A stretch of DNA of 32,765 nt from Sperchopsis tessellata (taxonomy: Eukaryota > Arthropoda > Insecta > Coleoptera > Hydrophilidae), in assembly GCA_033557685.1 (NCBI GenBank), contig JAWQRN010000264.1:1-32765 (forward strand), written 5' to 3'. The notes beneath the pieces are model-generated. The model was not told the origin of the DNA and ran no database searches. It saw only the letters and a program-made list of their open reading frames with translations. Below, one piece after another: positions 20,480 through 30,061 of the stretch. Numbering within the stretch: the stretch's first letter is position 1; each line of letters begins with the position of its first letter. The translations under genes and the position numbers were made by a program.

Positions 20480-21264
20480 GTCCAGAAACTTACTGTGCAT
20501 CTCCGCTATAACAACAATGTAACGCACACCTCCCACAGCAAACTCACCACCACTAACCCCCAGACAAACACCACCAACCCCCATACCAACGCACATATCA
20601 CCACCAGTCTTGAGCGGGTTTCTGAACAGTGTAATGTTCCAATCACCTTGCAACACAGCAATTCCCTCACCAACACAGACTTCCCCCTCCCATTCGAATG
20701 AAAGCCCCGACGGTGTAATGCCGAGCATTTCAACTGAGGGTTGAAGTCAAAAATAAATGTTGTTACATAATCTTCTAAAATTTTCCTTCCTTTCATAGAT
20801 CTTAGTATTCACCAAAAATCATTCAACTGCACATCATCCCATCTGAACGTAATGGTGTATAAAATCAAATTTGTCTCAAAAATGCAGAAACTACTGAGTC
20901 AATAACTTTTAAATTAAAATGTTCATGATTGTCACCGGCACCCACAAGGACAATAACAAAATCACTTGGGCCATAGCCCTCTACCAACCCAAAAATTTCC
21001 GAAGCCTTCCTCAGGTTTATAAAAAAGTTCCATTTCACATCCATAATCCATCTGCATGAAAACATCCAACTAACTACGCCCATAAGAATCCGCCAAAACA
21101 AGAACTCGTCGAACCTCTCGGCGACACAGCTGCCGACGTTCAGAGCCTGATCCAAGCCCTCCACCATCCAATCTGACAGTGAAAGAAGTCTGAACTGCCC
21201 TATCACACCTCATAACATCCACATCAACACTATTCTCAGTCATCCGATCATCATCAATGAACAT
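20480..21264 (-). mobile_element. CR1-like LINE F, ORF1 with SGNH/GDSL esterase domain
   Basis: Minus-strand reading gives VLVLADSYGR at about 21077-21106, corresponding to the block I G-D-S motif with its nucleophile Ser. PSDFVIVLVGAGDNHEHFN follows at about 20910-20970, corresponding to the block III G-x-N-D region. Then come KCSALHRRGFHSNGRGKSVL at about 20690-20740, with the His (20698-20700) of the H-x-N-x-x-G-K-x-x-L ending, and VRELLCCKVIG. This is an SGNH-hydrolase fold as found in ORF1 of some CR1-like LINEs. The segments fall in two frames, so at least one frameshift is present. Upstream, about 21265-21485, is a further open stretch that may be the N-terminal part of ORF1. It lies in intron 3. 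Confidence 0.72.
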
Positions 21265-21489
21265 GACAGCGGATGCCCCACCTCCAGAAACAAAATAAAT
21301 GCGACTACTAAATCTCTACAAAATTCCGATATGGATTTTCTATTAGCTAATAATTTGTAACAGTGTTTAAATGGGTTTAATTTAGATATCAGAAATAGTT
21401 TTGTTGCTTTAAACGAACAAGCAACTTTAATAACAGATGAGACACAACTTAAAGATGGGAAAAAAAGATTGAAAAAATGTAACAAAAAT

Positions 21490-22010
21490 GTAAAATGAAG
21501 TTTCAGAATCCGACAATGACATTATATTACATGGAAAAGAAAATTTCATTGTTCATACTTTTAATGTCATCTACGATAGTTGAATTTTTGAAATTAACAA
21601 AAGTACGAAAAGCTATTTACATATATTAGATATATTTGACATATTTTTTAAAGAAAAATATAGATCAAGATAAATGCTTGACTAGGATTATCAAAATTTT
21701 ACAAACTTACAGGATTGATACTGACTTGGACATATTTATTAACGAAGTTAAATTATTTTTAATATAGACAAAAGAAAAAAAAATTTCAATTAAAAATATG
21801 GCCAATTTATAAACGATGGATTACAGTCTACTTTCACAAAAGAAGAAACTATTTTAAAAATATTTTTGACAATGCATTTTCCAATCTCTGCTGAATGCTC
21901 ATTGTCGGTGTAGAAAGGAATTAAAAATTATTAAAGGAGCAACTTGCACTAAAATAAAACAGGTGACCTATCATTAGACGAATGCCAGAAAAAAAAATTA
22001 GATAGATATT
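21490..22010 (+). mobile_element. hAT transposase C-terminal relic
   Basis: The plus strand reads DTDLDIFINEVKLFLI and then ETILKIFLTMHFPISAECSL, SV*KGIKNY*RSNLH and KTGDLSLDEC at about 21845-21980. This resembles the hAT C-terminal dimerisation domain (L-x-I-x-L-x-x-P-x-S-A-E-R-S-F-S-x-L-x-x-I-K-x-x-L-R-S-x-x-x-x-x-R-L-x-x-L-S-L). Three stops interrupt it. A GGGCCCACTTTTCTAAGAGG stretch at about 22080-22100 may be close to an element end, but no inverted partner was found. Confidence 0.42.
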
Positions 22011-22360
22011 CTAAAATTAATACATATATACTCATTTACAGAACCAGATTATTGCATAGACAAAAAATATAAATGCCTAGGGCCCACTTTTCTAAGAGGC
22101 CCAATGTAGACCAGCTAACCACAATACAAAAATTATATACAGCATATAAGTGCAATATATAATAAAATAAAATAATTAAAAAATTTAAATATTTCAAGTC
22201 AGTCGGAATCTTATAATACTAGTTAAAACTTGGACATATACAACACACTAGTTAATAAAATAACAGGGCAGCTATTTGGGCATCTATAATGTGAATTCAA
22301 AACTGGGCAAAGAGCTTATAATTATCTTAAAGATACATTAGATGTGTTATAGTAACTTAC

Positions 22361-22604
22361 AAGGGTCCAGCCCATCCTGCTAAACAATGGCATTCTCCAG
22401 ATACATGATCACAAGCCCCATGTCGACATTTACAAGTATCGGTACAATTTTGGCCAAATGTTCCTTCTTTGCATTTAATTTCACAATTTTTTCCAATCCA
22501 ACCACGTGAACATGTGCATGAACCATTAAAAGGGTCACATGTAGAATTATTTTCACATATACATTTTTTTTGGCAATTAGTTCCCCAATATCCAAAGGGA
22601 CAAG
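22361..22604 (-). CDS. drpr: Draper/MEGF10-like receptor, exon 3 (EGF-like modules)
   Basis: This 244-nt exon encodes about residues 128-208. It carries two EGF-like modules of the laminin-type pattern found in Draper: CPFGYWGTNCQKKC followed by a CTCSRGWIGKNC ending, then CKEGTFGQNC followed by CHCLAGWAGPL. Each module has eight regularly spaced cysteines and the recurrent G-W-x-G turn before the last cysteine. The exon starts after TTGTAG (acceptor 22606-22605) and ends at a GTAAGT donor at 22360 in phase 2. It is separated from exon 2 by only 49 nt. An unspliced reading through that intron gives a misleading longer open frame starting near 22722. In the receptor these modules form the extracellular stalk and glycan- or lipid-binding surface (family knowledge). 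Confidence 0.93.
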
Positions 22605-22653
22605 CTACAAATATTAAATTATAAATTGAATATAAATAAATCTTTTGACTTAC
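22605..22653 (-). other. 49-nt intron (intron 2 of the Draper-like gene)
   Basis: A very short GT-AG intron between exons 2 and 3, with GTAAGT at the donor and TTTGTAG at the acceptor. Retention would shift the frame because 49 is not a multiple of three. All other internal introns of this gene in the window are 5.1-7.1 kb. Confidence 0.88.
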
Positions 22654-22952
22654 ATATATCACACTTCGGTCCTCCAAATGTTTCTTCACATATACATGTC
22701 TCAGGCGCAACACATTTTCCATGTATACAACCTTTTAAGCAAAGAGGTTCGCATAATAGTTCCTTTGAGTTTTGTTTTTCATATCCATGACAACATTCTT
22801 TAACTGGATTATAACGTAAAATAGTTTCAGTTTTAAAAACTGTTTTAAATTTTATCTTGTATTTTGAGCAACGAGGAGGAAAATTTAAACACCATACATA
22901 TTCCCTTACTTGATATGGCTGACTTTCTGTAACTCTAACAGTAGTTGTAAAC
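22654..22952 (-). CDS. drpr: Draper/MEGF10-like receptor, exon 2 (EMI domain)
   Basis: This 299-nt exon lies between an acceptor (AG at 22954-22953) and a GTAAGT donor at 22653, and encodes about residues 28-127. It holds the body of the EMI domain: YVWCLNFPPRC at about residues 46-56, then KECCHGYE at about 79-86. These are hallmark motifs of Draper, CED-1 and MEGF10/11 N-termini. It continues into a short Cys-rich module (CLKGCIHGKC, then CICEETFGGPKCD), which matches the first atypical EGF unit of that family. In the family the EMI region takes part in ligand recognition on apoptotic or degenerating cells; that role is inferred here from family membership. The donor leaves phase 1, which fits exon 3 exactly. 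No stop or frameshift is present and the GC content is higher than in the flanking introns. Confidence 0.93.
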
Positions 22953-23860
22953 CTATAATTAACAATTATTATAATATAATTTTAATACATCAGTAGGTAG
23001 GTTGAAAAATGTTCAGGTATATCAAATAAACTAGAAGGAGCATTGTCCTTGGCTCAAAGGAGATACTTTAACTACTTTTGGTTTCATGTTATAAATTGCA
23101 AATAGTATTTATTGATTACAAATTATTGGCAGTATTACAGTCAGATAATTTATCTTTAATTGGCAGATGTATATAGTAAATATTAACTCTATAATGGTCA
23201 GTAAAACAAAGGCTAATTTGGTATAGTTTCTATTTAAATCTTATTACAAAATGAATTATGTAACAGTTAAAAGCTAGTTTTAGTTTTAAACCAATCACAG
23301 TTATTACTCACTCATTGTTATTTACCAATCACATTATGAACAAATCACATTTTTAACTTGACATGGTTTCTAATCAGTCATGATTGTTGAAACTGTTATG
23401 GAGTAAGATGTACACATATTTTGGACAGTTAACAGCAATAAATTGTATGTAAATATACTATGGGATCTATCATAATAACTTTTAAGTTAAACACACAATG
23501 AAATTGAACATGGTGGATGAGGGGACCGACATGGAAAAAAGTAACAAAGGACAAGCATATGTCTAGCTTTGGACGACTTATTGTTTAAAAATATGTAATT
23601 ACCAATAATTTTGTAGCTACTTATTTTATCGCTAGTTTTATCTTTGACTATCTTTGTTATGTTCTGTAGGAATAATAAATAGCCATTATCATAACAAGGC
23701 TTAGCTTTTGTCATATTTTCATAGTTATACTTGTACAAATTTCAACTAAATTTTTCGTAGTCCACATGACAAAAAACTGTATTTCAAGTTTAATAGTTTA
23801 AAACAAAGATGTAAATATTAGAGCGGTTTCTTTCCTTAGCAGCATTCTGCTCTGACTTGA
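22953..23860. other. Intron 1, nothing recognised
   Basis: First 0.9 kb (downstream side) of intron 1. AT-rich, with short recurring words such as AATCACA near 23290-23350 but no coding signal. The open frame at 23738-23487 on the minus strand shows no known motif. Confidence 0.5.
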
Positions 23861-24275
23861 CAGTAGCCCTAGGAATTATTTTTGATTAATCGATAAAAGT
23901 AATAATTAATAGATATTTGATTCCATAGAAGAAAATAATTGATTATTCGATTAATCATTGCTGTTCTTGTTTCGTTTCTGGTTAGGTAGTTAATATATCA
24001 GAATTTGTAATGAATGTTTTCATATTCTGTTGTGTGAAGTTTGAAAATATTTTATTTTGGTTGTTTTTAGAGTAAGATTGTCCAAAATCTTTAATTATTA
24101 ATTTTACTACCGCAACGAAAGACACTATCCTGGACAGATGAATTATCAATTAATCAAAAAATAACTCATTATATGATTAATAAAAAAAAAATTAATTATA
24201 GGTGAATAAAAAAATAATCGATTAATCGATCTATCAATATAATCAAACACATTTCATAATCACCCAGGGCTAGTG
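23861..24275. mobile_element. hAT-like non-autonomous element rich in ATTAATCGATTA
   Basis: The ends CAGTAGCCCTAGGAATTA (23861 onward) and, on the other strand, CACTAGCCCTGGGTGATTA (24275 inward) are imperfect inverted repeats. Inside are several TTAATCGATTAAT-type words near each end. No open frame is present. An eight-base target duplication could not be made out. The TAGCCCTGGG-like end and the ATCGATTA-rich subterminal region resemble non-autonomous hAT repeats. Confidence 0.55.
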
Positions 24276-24600
24276 ATACGCACTATAATGGGATTCTCAC
24301 ACCAGCAAGGAGTTTATTTCTATACAAAGGATCTATTTTGTGCTAAGGTATATGGAATTGGAGCGCAGAGTGACCACACTGGCTATATTGTTTTGTTTGA
24401 GTACATCCTCGTCGTTTATTACCACTGTAATAAACATTTACAGTTATTAAATAACAACTTTTGTAATACTGTAAGGTCAAAGTTACATAAATTTATAAAG
24501 TTTAAATTCAAAAATATTGACAACCAAAAATTCGTCCATGGAGTAAAGAAGATTTCCAAACATTAAATTTTCAGGTTTCTCCAGTCAAAGGATTTTTTTT
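24276..24600. other. Intronic DNA with an unassigned open frame
   Basis: A plus-strand open frame at 24273-24566 encodes 97 residues without recognisable motif. It is not supported as a gene; no other signal was found. Confidence 0.4.
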
Positions 24601-24751
24601 CTTCAGTGATTCGATAAAAGAATCAATTAATTGATGTTTGAAAATTTAAAAAATCAATCGATTATATTAATTCAGTGCGTAGATTTCCACAGCCACAGTA
24701 AATATCTTCATGTTTTCCGGGAGATAACCTTGTGTTGGCTTTTGTTTTTGC

Positions 24752-24788
24752 CGACGTTTCGCCCACCTTTGCAGGGGACATTATCAAG
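24752..24788 (-). ncRNA. Decayed hammerhead-type ribozyme relic
   Basis: Read on the minus strand: CTTGATAATG (24788-24779, against CUGAUGA), stem II arms GTCCCC (24779-24774) and GTGGGC (24766-24761) with five of six pairs, one of them G-U, then GAAAC (24760-24756) followed at once by GTC (24755-24753). The CGAAACGTC ending fits minimal type I hammerheads with a very short stem III, as described for Penelope-like elements. The core has an extra U and a G-to-A change, so activity is unlikely. No Penelope coding sequence is adjacent. Confidence 0.4.
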
Positions 24789-25265
24789 ACCTGTAGCTCA
24801 TAAAAGTGCTAATTATAAATTGCCATGTAGGTCTGAAAAGTGCTTAGTGCAGTTATATTAATCAAATATTTGATTAATTGATTATTTGATTAATCAATTA
24901 TTTGATTAACCGATTATTGACTCTTTGATTATATGACAGCCGAGTACCATACCTTTGAAAGTATTTAAAACATTTTTAAGAAGCTGATAGCTTTTCTTCT
25001 TTTTGATAAAACATCTTGGTAATGAAAATTAAGTTCCACAAACTTTCTTTCTTATTAGTAATTTGGGGTCCATAAAATATATATACATTTTCTTTTAATT
25101 TTCAATGTTAAAAGTATATTTATATATTCCGAATTATGTTTTTTTTATTATTTAGGTTTGTAGATATGGCCAGGATTCAACTTCAATTACTGCGAACTAC
25201 TAAAAATGTAGGAGTATATTAATCTAATAATTTAGAATTTGTTGCTTCCTTGGCTGTATATGAAT

Positions 25266-25447
25266 GTATTATTTTGATATTTGATTAAATCAAATCTCGA
25301 GCAAACCATCCAAGTCAATATATTCAATACAGAAATCAAATACGTATCGAAAAATATTTTTTGATACGTATTTGATTTCTGTATTTATTATATTCAGACG
25401 TGGACGGTTTGCTCGATATTTGATTTAATCAAATATCAAAATAATAC
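25266..25447. repeat. Long near-perfect inverted repeat (hairpin, ~90-bp arms)
   Basis: The left arm 25266-25355 and right arm 25360-25447 are inverted copies with roughly nine differences and a loop of only a few bases. Shared stretches include GTATTATTTTGATATTTGAT and CAGAAATCAAATACGTATC. The transcript would form a long double-stranded hairpin. Confidence 0.88.
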
Positions 25448-25540
25448 AATCAAATAATTGATTACTTAAATAAACAATTAATCGAAAATTTTGGAACAAT
25501 CAATAATCGATTGTGAAATTTGACAATCGCCCAGTACTAA

Positions 25541-25959
25541 TGCCCAGATACAGATACTGACTGATCGCTGTTATATTATTTTTTGTCAGTTCTTATGTTA
25601 TAAGAAACCACCTCGTCCCTTGTTCGAAGATCACAGCTCTGCTTCTTTCCCTCAATCAGCTGTAGCAGTATGAATTGACGGCAGAATCATAATTTGGTTT
25701 TGGATAAAAAAAAAGCAGTGTCCACAATTACTCATACAGCTTTTTGTTAGCACAAACATGGTTTCAACATGGGCTGAGTTTACTCATACTCTAAGTCCAT
25801 AGCTCATACACGAATGAAAGAGAAAGTAATATGCAGGCATTACAGCCCCCAAACATGTGATGGCTTTTATTCTATGGATGGCTTAGATAGCCATGCTCAG
25901 ATATCTGCAAATTTTTGGACATATAGTTTCCAAGTAAGCTGATCCAACAATATCCTCAG
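25541..25959. other. Intronic DNA, nothing recognised
   Basis: About 420 bp immediately 5' of the R1-like LINE reading frame. It could be more of that LINE, but no endonuclease motif was identified. Confidence 0.4.
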
Positions 25960-27865
25960 GACAATGTCAACTCGAGGTCCACCTTCAGAAAGAAGAACAC
26001 TAATTTCAGACGACGACCAGCCTTCTGGTGGAACGAAGAGATCGCGGAACTACGAAATATCTACCTGCCAAAAGAAAGGGGACAAGAGCCAATGGCAGGT
26101 AAGCTATGGACGACCAACAGAGAACTCAGACAAGAGAACTATACAAGGACAGTATAGGACAGCTATAATGCCCTCAAAGAAGAAAAGCTTGTGGGAACTG
26201 TATACACGATAGTGACCGCGAAACTAGGATTACGAAACCAATAACAGTAACGGATAACTAAAGGTGGCAAGAGAACTATTTCTTTATCACAAAGAAATCG
26301 CTTGGCCCAACAGAACAATAAATAACACAGAAGTACCTCATTGCACAAAAGAGGAAATAAGGAATGCAGGACGCAGAATTAAAATAGGAAAGGCTACAGG
26401 CCCAGATGGTATTCCACCCGAAGTAATCAAAATAATAACGGAACAAAACAAAGGAGTGTGTTTTTACGGGTTGATATCAGATGGAACCTTTCCAAAAGAA
26501 TGGAAAATAGCTAGCCTGATGATACTCGAAAAACCGAATAAAGACAAAGAGGGAAACATAAAGACCACTGTGCCTCATAAACACAATGGGGTAACTGAAT
26601 GAGCAATCGAAGAGATCAAACGGGGGGAGATCTATCCAGAGAACAATACGGTTTCAGGGAGAAGCGCTCTAATGTAGATGCTATCCAGAGAGTCAAGTCT
26701 ACAGCATCAGAGGAAAATAAAAGTCGCAAGAAGAAGTATGCTGTATTGGTGGCTCTATACTTGCGAAACCCTTTTAATTCTGTCCCCTGGAGAGGAGTAC
26801 CTCCGGTGCTGGAGGAAAGACAGGTCGCCCCATACCTTGTGAGGGTGATATGCAGCTACCTGCAAGACAGGCATATAATATTGGGAGAAAACACGAAACT
26901 GGATATGTCATGTGGGGTACCGCAGGTCTCAATACTAGGACCAACCTTGTGGAACATTTATTATGATGATATACTAAGGCTATAGATGAGGTAAGGGGTC
27001 TGAATAATAGGTCATGCCGATGACCTGGCTGTAGTGGTGTGTGGTTCGGATAGAGAGAAAATAGAACACAATGCAGAGTGGGCTGTAGATAGGATAAATA
27101 CATGGCTGGAAAGGAAAGGATTAGAACTTGAGCACCAAAAGAGACTCGTTGGGAAAAATACCTTTAGACAAATAAAGTTGAAATTGGGAGATAAAGAGAT
27201 AGAAAGCCAGTGTCTGGAATACTTAGGTGTAGTCCTAGGAAGAAACTTAAACATGTCAGAGCATATAATACAAACCACGAAGAAAGCAAAAAGAGGAGCA
27301 AATGTACTCAGTCGACTAATACCCAACTTGAGTTGGACGAAACCTTGTCGCAGAAAGGTACTGGGTTCCGTAATTTACTCAATAATATTGTATGAAGCAC
27401 TTATTTGATACAAATACACGCAGTGAAGTAGAAAATACAGGAAACTATTGGAGAGGGCCCAAAGGAAGGTAACAATAAGAATCGCTAGTGTGGACAGAAC
27501 GGCCTCAACGAGAGCTATTCAGGTGGTGTCTGGTATAATTCCAATACATCTGCTGGCCAAAGAAAGACTCAATACGCCAGGGACCAATAGAAGGGAAGAA
27601 AGAATCAATCAAGACATGAGAAAAAGAATGGAATTTACTGAGAGACCGGTGGATGGTGTAGGAGACTGATACACAGAATCACACTGTGGCTAACTTGCAA
27701 ACTCGGTGAAGTAGGGTACTACATAACACAATTTCTCACAGTTGCTTCGGTCCTACCTAGTATTATTTCAACCATGTAACTTATGTGTAATAAGCCTACT
27801 CTATAAATGGACCATAGTCTGTAGTGTAGTAGATTAAATAAATAAATAAATAAATAAACATAATC
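25960..27865 (+). mobile_element. R1/LOA-group LINE, 3' two-thirds with RT and TAAA tail
   Basis: The plus strand encodes, in order: RPAFWWNEEIAELRN (26019-26062, the P-x-W-W-N-x-E-I spacer after the endonuclease), then GKATGPDGIPPEVIK (26384-26428) and DGTFPKEWKIASLMILEKP. Next are LSREQYGFREKRSNVDAIQR, NPFNSVPWRGVP, YLVRVICSYLQDRHIILGEN, CGVPQVSILGPTLWNIYYDD and GHADDLAVVVCGSD, with the catalytic ADD intact at 27016-27024. The thumb CLEYLGVVLGRNLNMSEHI and MERAQRKVTIRIASVDRTAS follow. Wording and order match the R1/TRAS side of the LINE tree. It is disrupted by several frameshifts and stops, including between 26602 and 26985 and after FGFREK-type motifs. A non-coding 3' end of about 160 bp closes with a (TAAA)n run at 27833-27860. 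Unlike the other LINE relics it is opposite to the host gene. Confidence 0.86.
27833..27860 (+). repeat. (TAAA)n tail of the R1-like LINE
   Basis: Six uninterrupted TAAA units after GTAGTAGAT. It marks the 3' terminus of the LINE and its junction with piggyBac-derived DNA. Confidence 0.9.
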
Positions 27866-29200
27866 CAAGATTGGCAAAAGTAACGAGAATCTTTTCTTCT
27901 TTTTTTTCCTTTACTGTCCCATATTGGGAATCATACCGCACAGTATCTCTTTTCAGTTGGCGGGACAATGCTCAGAAAATGTCTTTCTGTAAGTCGTAAC
28001 ACCCCAGTACTTTTGGCAAACTTGATTATTTAGCTAGTCTATCATTATGATAATATCCTATCAACCTTTCAATGAGACTTTTCTGAAACTGATATTTTTC
28101 TGCCCACCATTTTTTTGTTACAACACATGAGTTCCATATGCAAATATCCAATATGTGGAAAAATATTTTTTTTATATTTATTTCCTGTTTTTCGTGACAT
28201 GGATCTAGTTGATCAACACCCCCCATAGTATAATTATAGTCTATAACAAGTTTTGGCTTCACAATAGCATAACCGTCGTTATCTGGTTTTTGCATAGTTA
28301 TTTTTTCTGTAGATTATACATAATAAACAAACATCCATTTTATTGTGCCTTTTCATTATCATTACCTTTTCTTTTACGGCAGCCATGATTTCGCACTTTT
28401 TCTATTTACTTGCATAGTTCCATAAGTGCATGTCATGTTTTATGAGGAAATTAGCGAGTTGTGAGATAGTATCCCTGATCCAAAGGTGGGCCAAGTAGTG
28501 ATAGTACGATTTGTGATGTTATTAGCTTGTTTTTATATTTATCACTTTTCACACTACCCTTTCCTGTATAAAACATTGACGAAAATAGGTAACCACTTTG
28601 TGATTCGCATAATAAATATAACTTTATGCCAAACTGAGTCCGCTTTAGGGATACATGTTCAAAAATGGACCAAATTTTATTTAGCTTTGAATTTGGGCGT
28701 GTACCATGGTCAAAATCTTCTTATAAAAATGTAAATTTCTTTTTATATGTAAGTATATTCTTTGAGTCATCAATTTCGGCAAAATGAACTTTGAAAATAT
28801 TTTATTGCTGGACACCAGTACATTCTTTCCCTGTAGTATATTTACATATCATGTTTATCAATTTGTTTCTCTGATTAGTTGAACTGCCTTGTTTTTGTTC
28901 AGAGTATCTATTGGTTTCCAAAACCAATAAATATAACATTGAGTTATCGATGAATAGCTTGAAATATTAAAATGGATCAAAATTGTCCAAAAGGAGGAAA
29001 ATGATACCTGGAAGACCAATAGATGAAACCGTAAAAAAGGTAGATCCGGTTAATCAGTGCAAATCTGCTTTCAATCAGTAGATGAGTCCTCATCTGAACT
29101 ATTCACCACTGCTCATCGCTTTCTTTCGAGGCGTTTTCTGACAGAGTTGTATATTCAAAATCTGAATCTAAGTCACTACTTTTTATTGAAATTTTAAAGC
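27866..29200 (-). pseudogene. piggyBac transposase relic, cut by the R1-like LINE
   Basis: The minus strand gives an acidic stretch SSDLDSDFEYTTLSENASKE (29130-29200), a degraded YTTGKECTG near 28820-28840, and QFGIKLYLLCESQSGYLFSS at about 28585-28640. FYTGKGSVKSD, VLSLLGPPLDQGYYLTT and TYGTMQVNRKSAKSWLP follow. The open reading 28295-28026 has KPDNDGYAIVKPKLVIDYNY, MGGVDQLD with the third catalytic Asp, and IKKIFFHILDICIWNS. In another frame come ERHFLSIVPPTEKRYCAV and KGKKRRKDSRYFCQSW, the start of the C-terminal zinc finger. The first and second catalytic Asp positions are not recoverable. After YFCQSW the sequence runs into the (TTTA)n complement of the LINE tail, so the rest of the zinc finger is missing. 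Confidence 0.86.
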
Positions 29201-30061
29201 CTAATATGTAAAATAAAATATAAGTATAGTAACAAACTTTATAAAAACATGGTTACTTACCAATTCAAGAATAAATAATCATAGCAGTGTAAAGGTAAAA
29301 CAGCAAATTGTAAAAACACAGAACAATTGCCTCGGAAATAATGCAATCAGAGTAACATCTTATTAGCTGTACAACTAATAAAGAACTTCGCTAGAATATG
29401 ATCAGCGTGACATTTTAACTGCGTAGATAACATTCGTAACCAAACCAACCTTTTGAAAAGCTATTCTTCTAGCACTTCTATTTATCGATGGGTATATCAC
29501 CATATTTTAGGCTTACAAACACTTACAAAAATTAGGTTAAATTATGCAAATACTAAAATAACCTTTTTTACACAATCATGGCTTTCTTGTGATACCATTT
29601 CATTGCCCGTATTTATTCGAGCACATACATTTTGGTAACATAAAATGCGTCGCTGCTCGTGTTAACTCCAGTGTACACATTTCTGCCTGTACCATACGCT
29701 CGGGTTAATTCAAGTGTGCGCGTTAAGGGGTTATTGCACATTGCCATCAAAAGTAACAATACAATTACATGTTCCACTTTTAAAGTTGTACGCGTTATAT
29801 TAAAAGAAGAGCATCAGAATCTACTGACTGTGGGTGGGGTGAATCTACTTTAATGAATTGTTTTTCATACATATTCAAAACATTTTTAGTCATTGTGAAA
29901 CCGAGAAGATAATAAAAAAAATATATATGATGAATTATGACGTCCATAACTGTTAACTGCAAAAATGATATGACAAATGAATGTCTACTTATCTAGTAAG
30001 AAGAATCCTATTTACAGAAAATATATACCTATTAATATAGAATTACAGAAAGAGTTCTTAC
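29201..30061. other. Proximal intron 1, possible outer piggyBac end
   Basis: Mostly AT-rich. At 29702-29708 GGGTTAA precedes diverged copies of GTTAACTCCAGTGTACAC and GTTAATTCAAGTGTGCGC (29661 and 29704). A piggyBac terminal repeat would show CCC at the element edge next to a TTAA target, so this could be the 5' end of the piggyBac relic, but the partner end is lost and the call is weak. Confidence 0.3.

Larger units (their letters stand above)
24600..25540. mobile_element. TTGATTAA-rich repeat block, possibly a second hAT-like element
   Basis: Clusters of TTTGATTAATTGATTATTTG at 24620-24665, 24860-24930 and 25440-25515. The right end reads TAGTACTGGGCGATTGTC on the minus strand (25538 leftward), similar to the right end at 24275 (CTAGCCCTGGGTGATTATG). 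The left end is not clear. The block also contains the hammerhead relic and the long hairpin. Confidence 0.42.

Noticed and set aside
20495..20701. Plus-strand frame rich in Thr, Asn and His
   Set aside because: Antisense shadow of the esterase-type LINE ORF1; low complexity caused by the GGTGG-rich opposite strand.
22357..22722. Minus-strand 121-residue open frame covering exon 3 and part of exon 2
   Set aside because: It reads through the 49-nt intron in a frame that gives nonsense upstream of CPFGYWG; the spliced frame restores the EMI and EGF cysteine pattern.
23861..24275. 8-bp target duplication of the hAT-like element
   Set aside because: Several end placements were tried; none gave matching octamers, so only imperfect terminal repeats are claimed.
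24273..24566. Plus-strand 97-residue open frame
   Set aside because: No motif, no splice or promoter context, and it starts at the end of a hAT-like repeat. Probably chance.
27034..27408. R1-like frame as an active retrotransposon
   Set aside because: The ADD motif is intact, but the reading frame is broken several times across 25960-27669, so no functional protein can be made from this copy.
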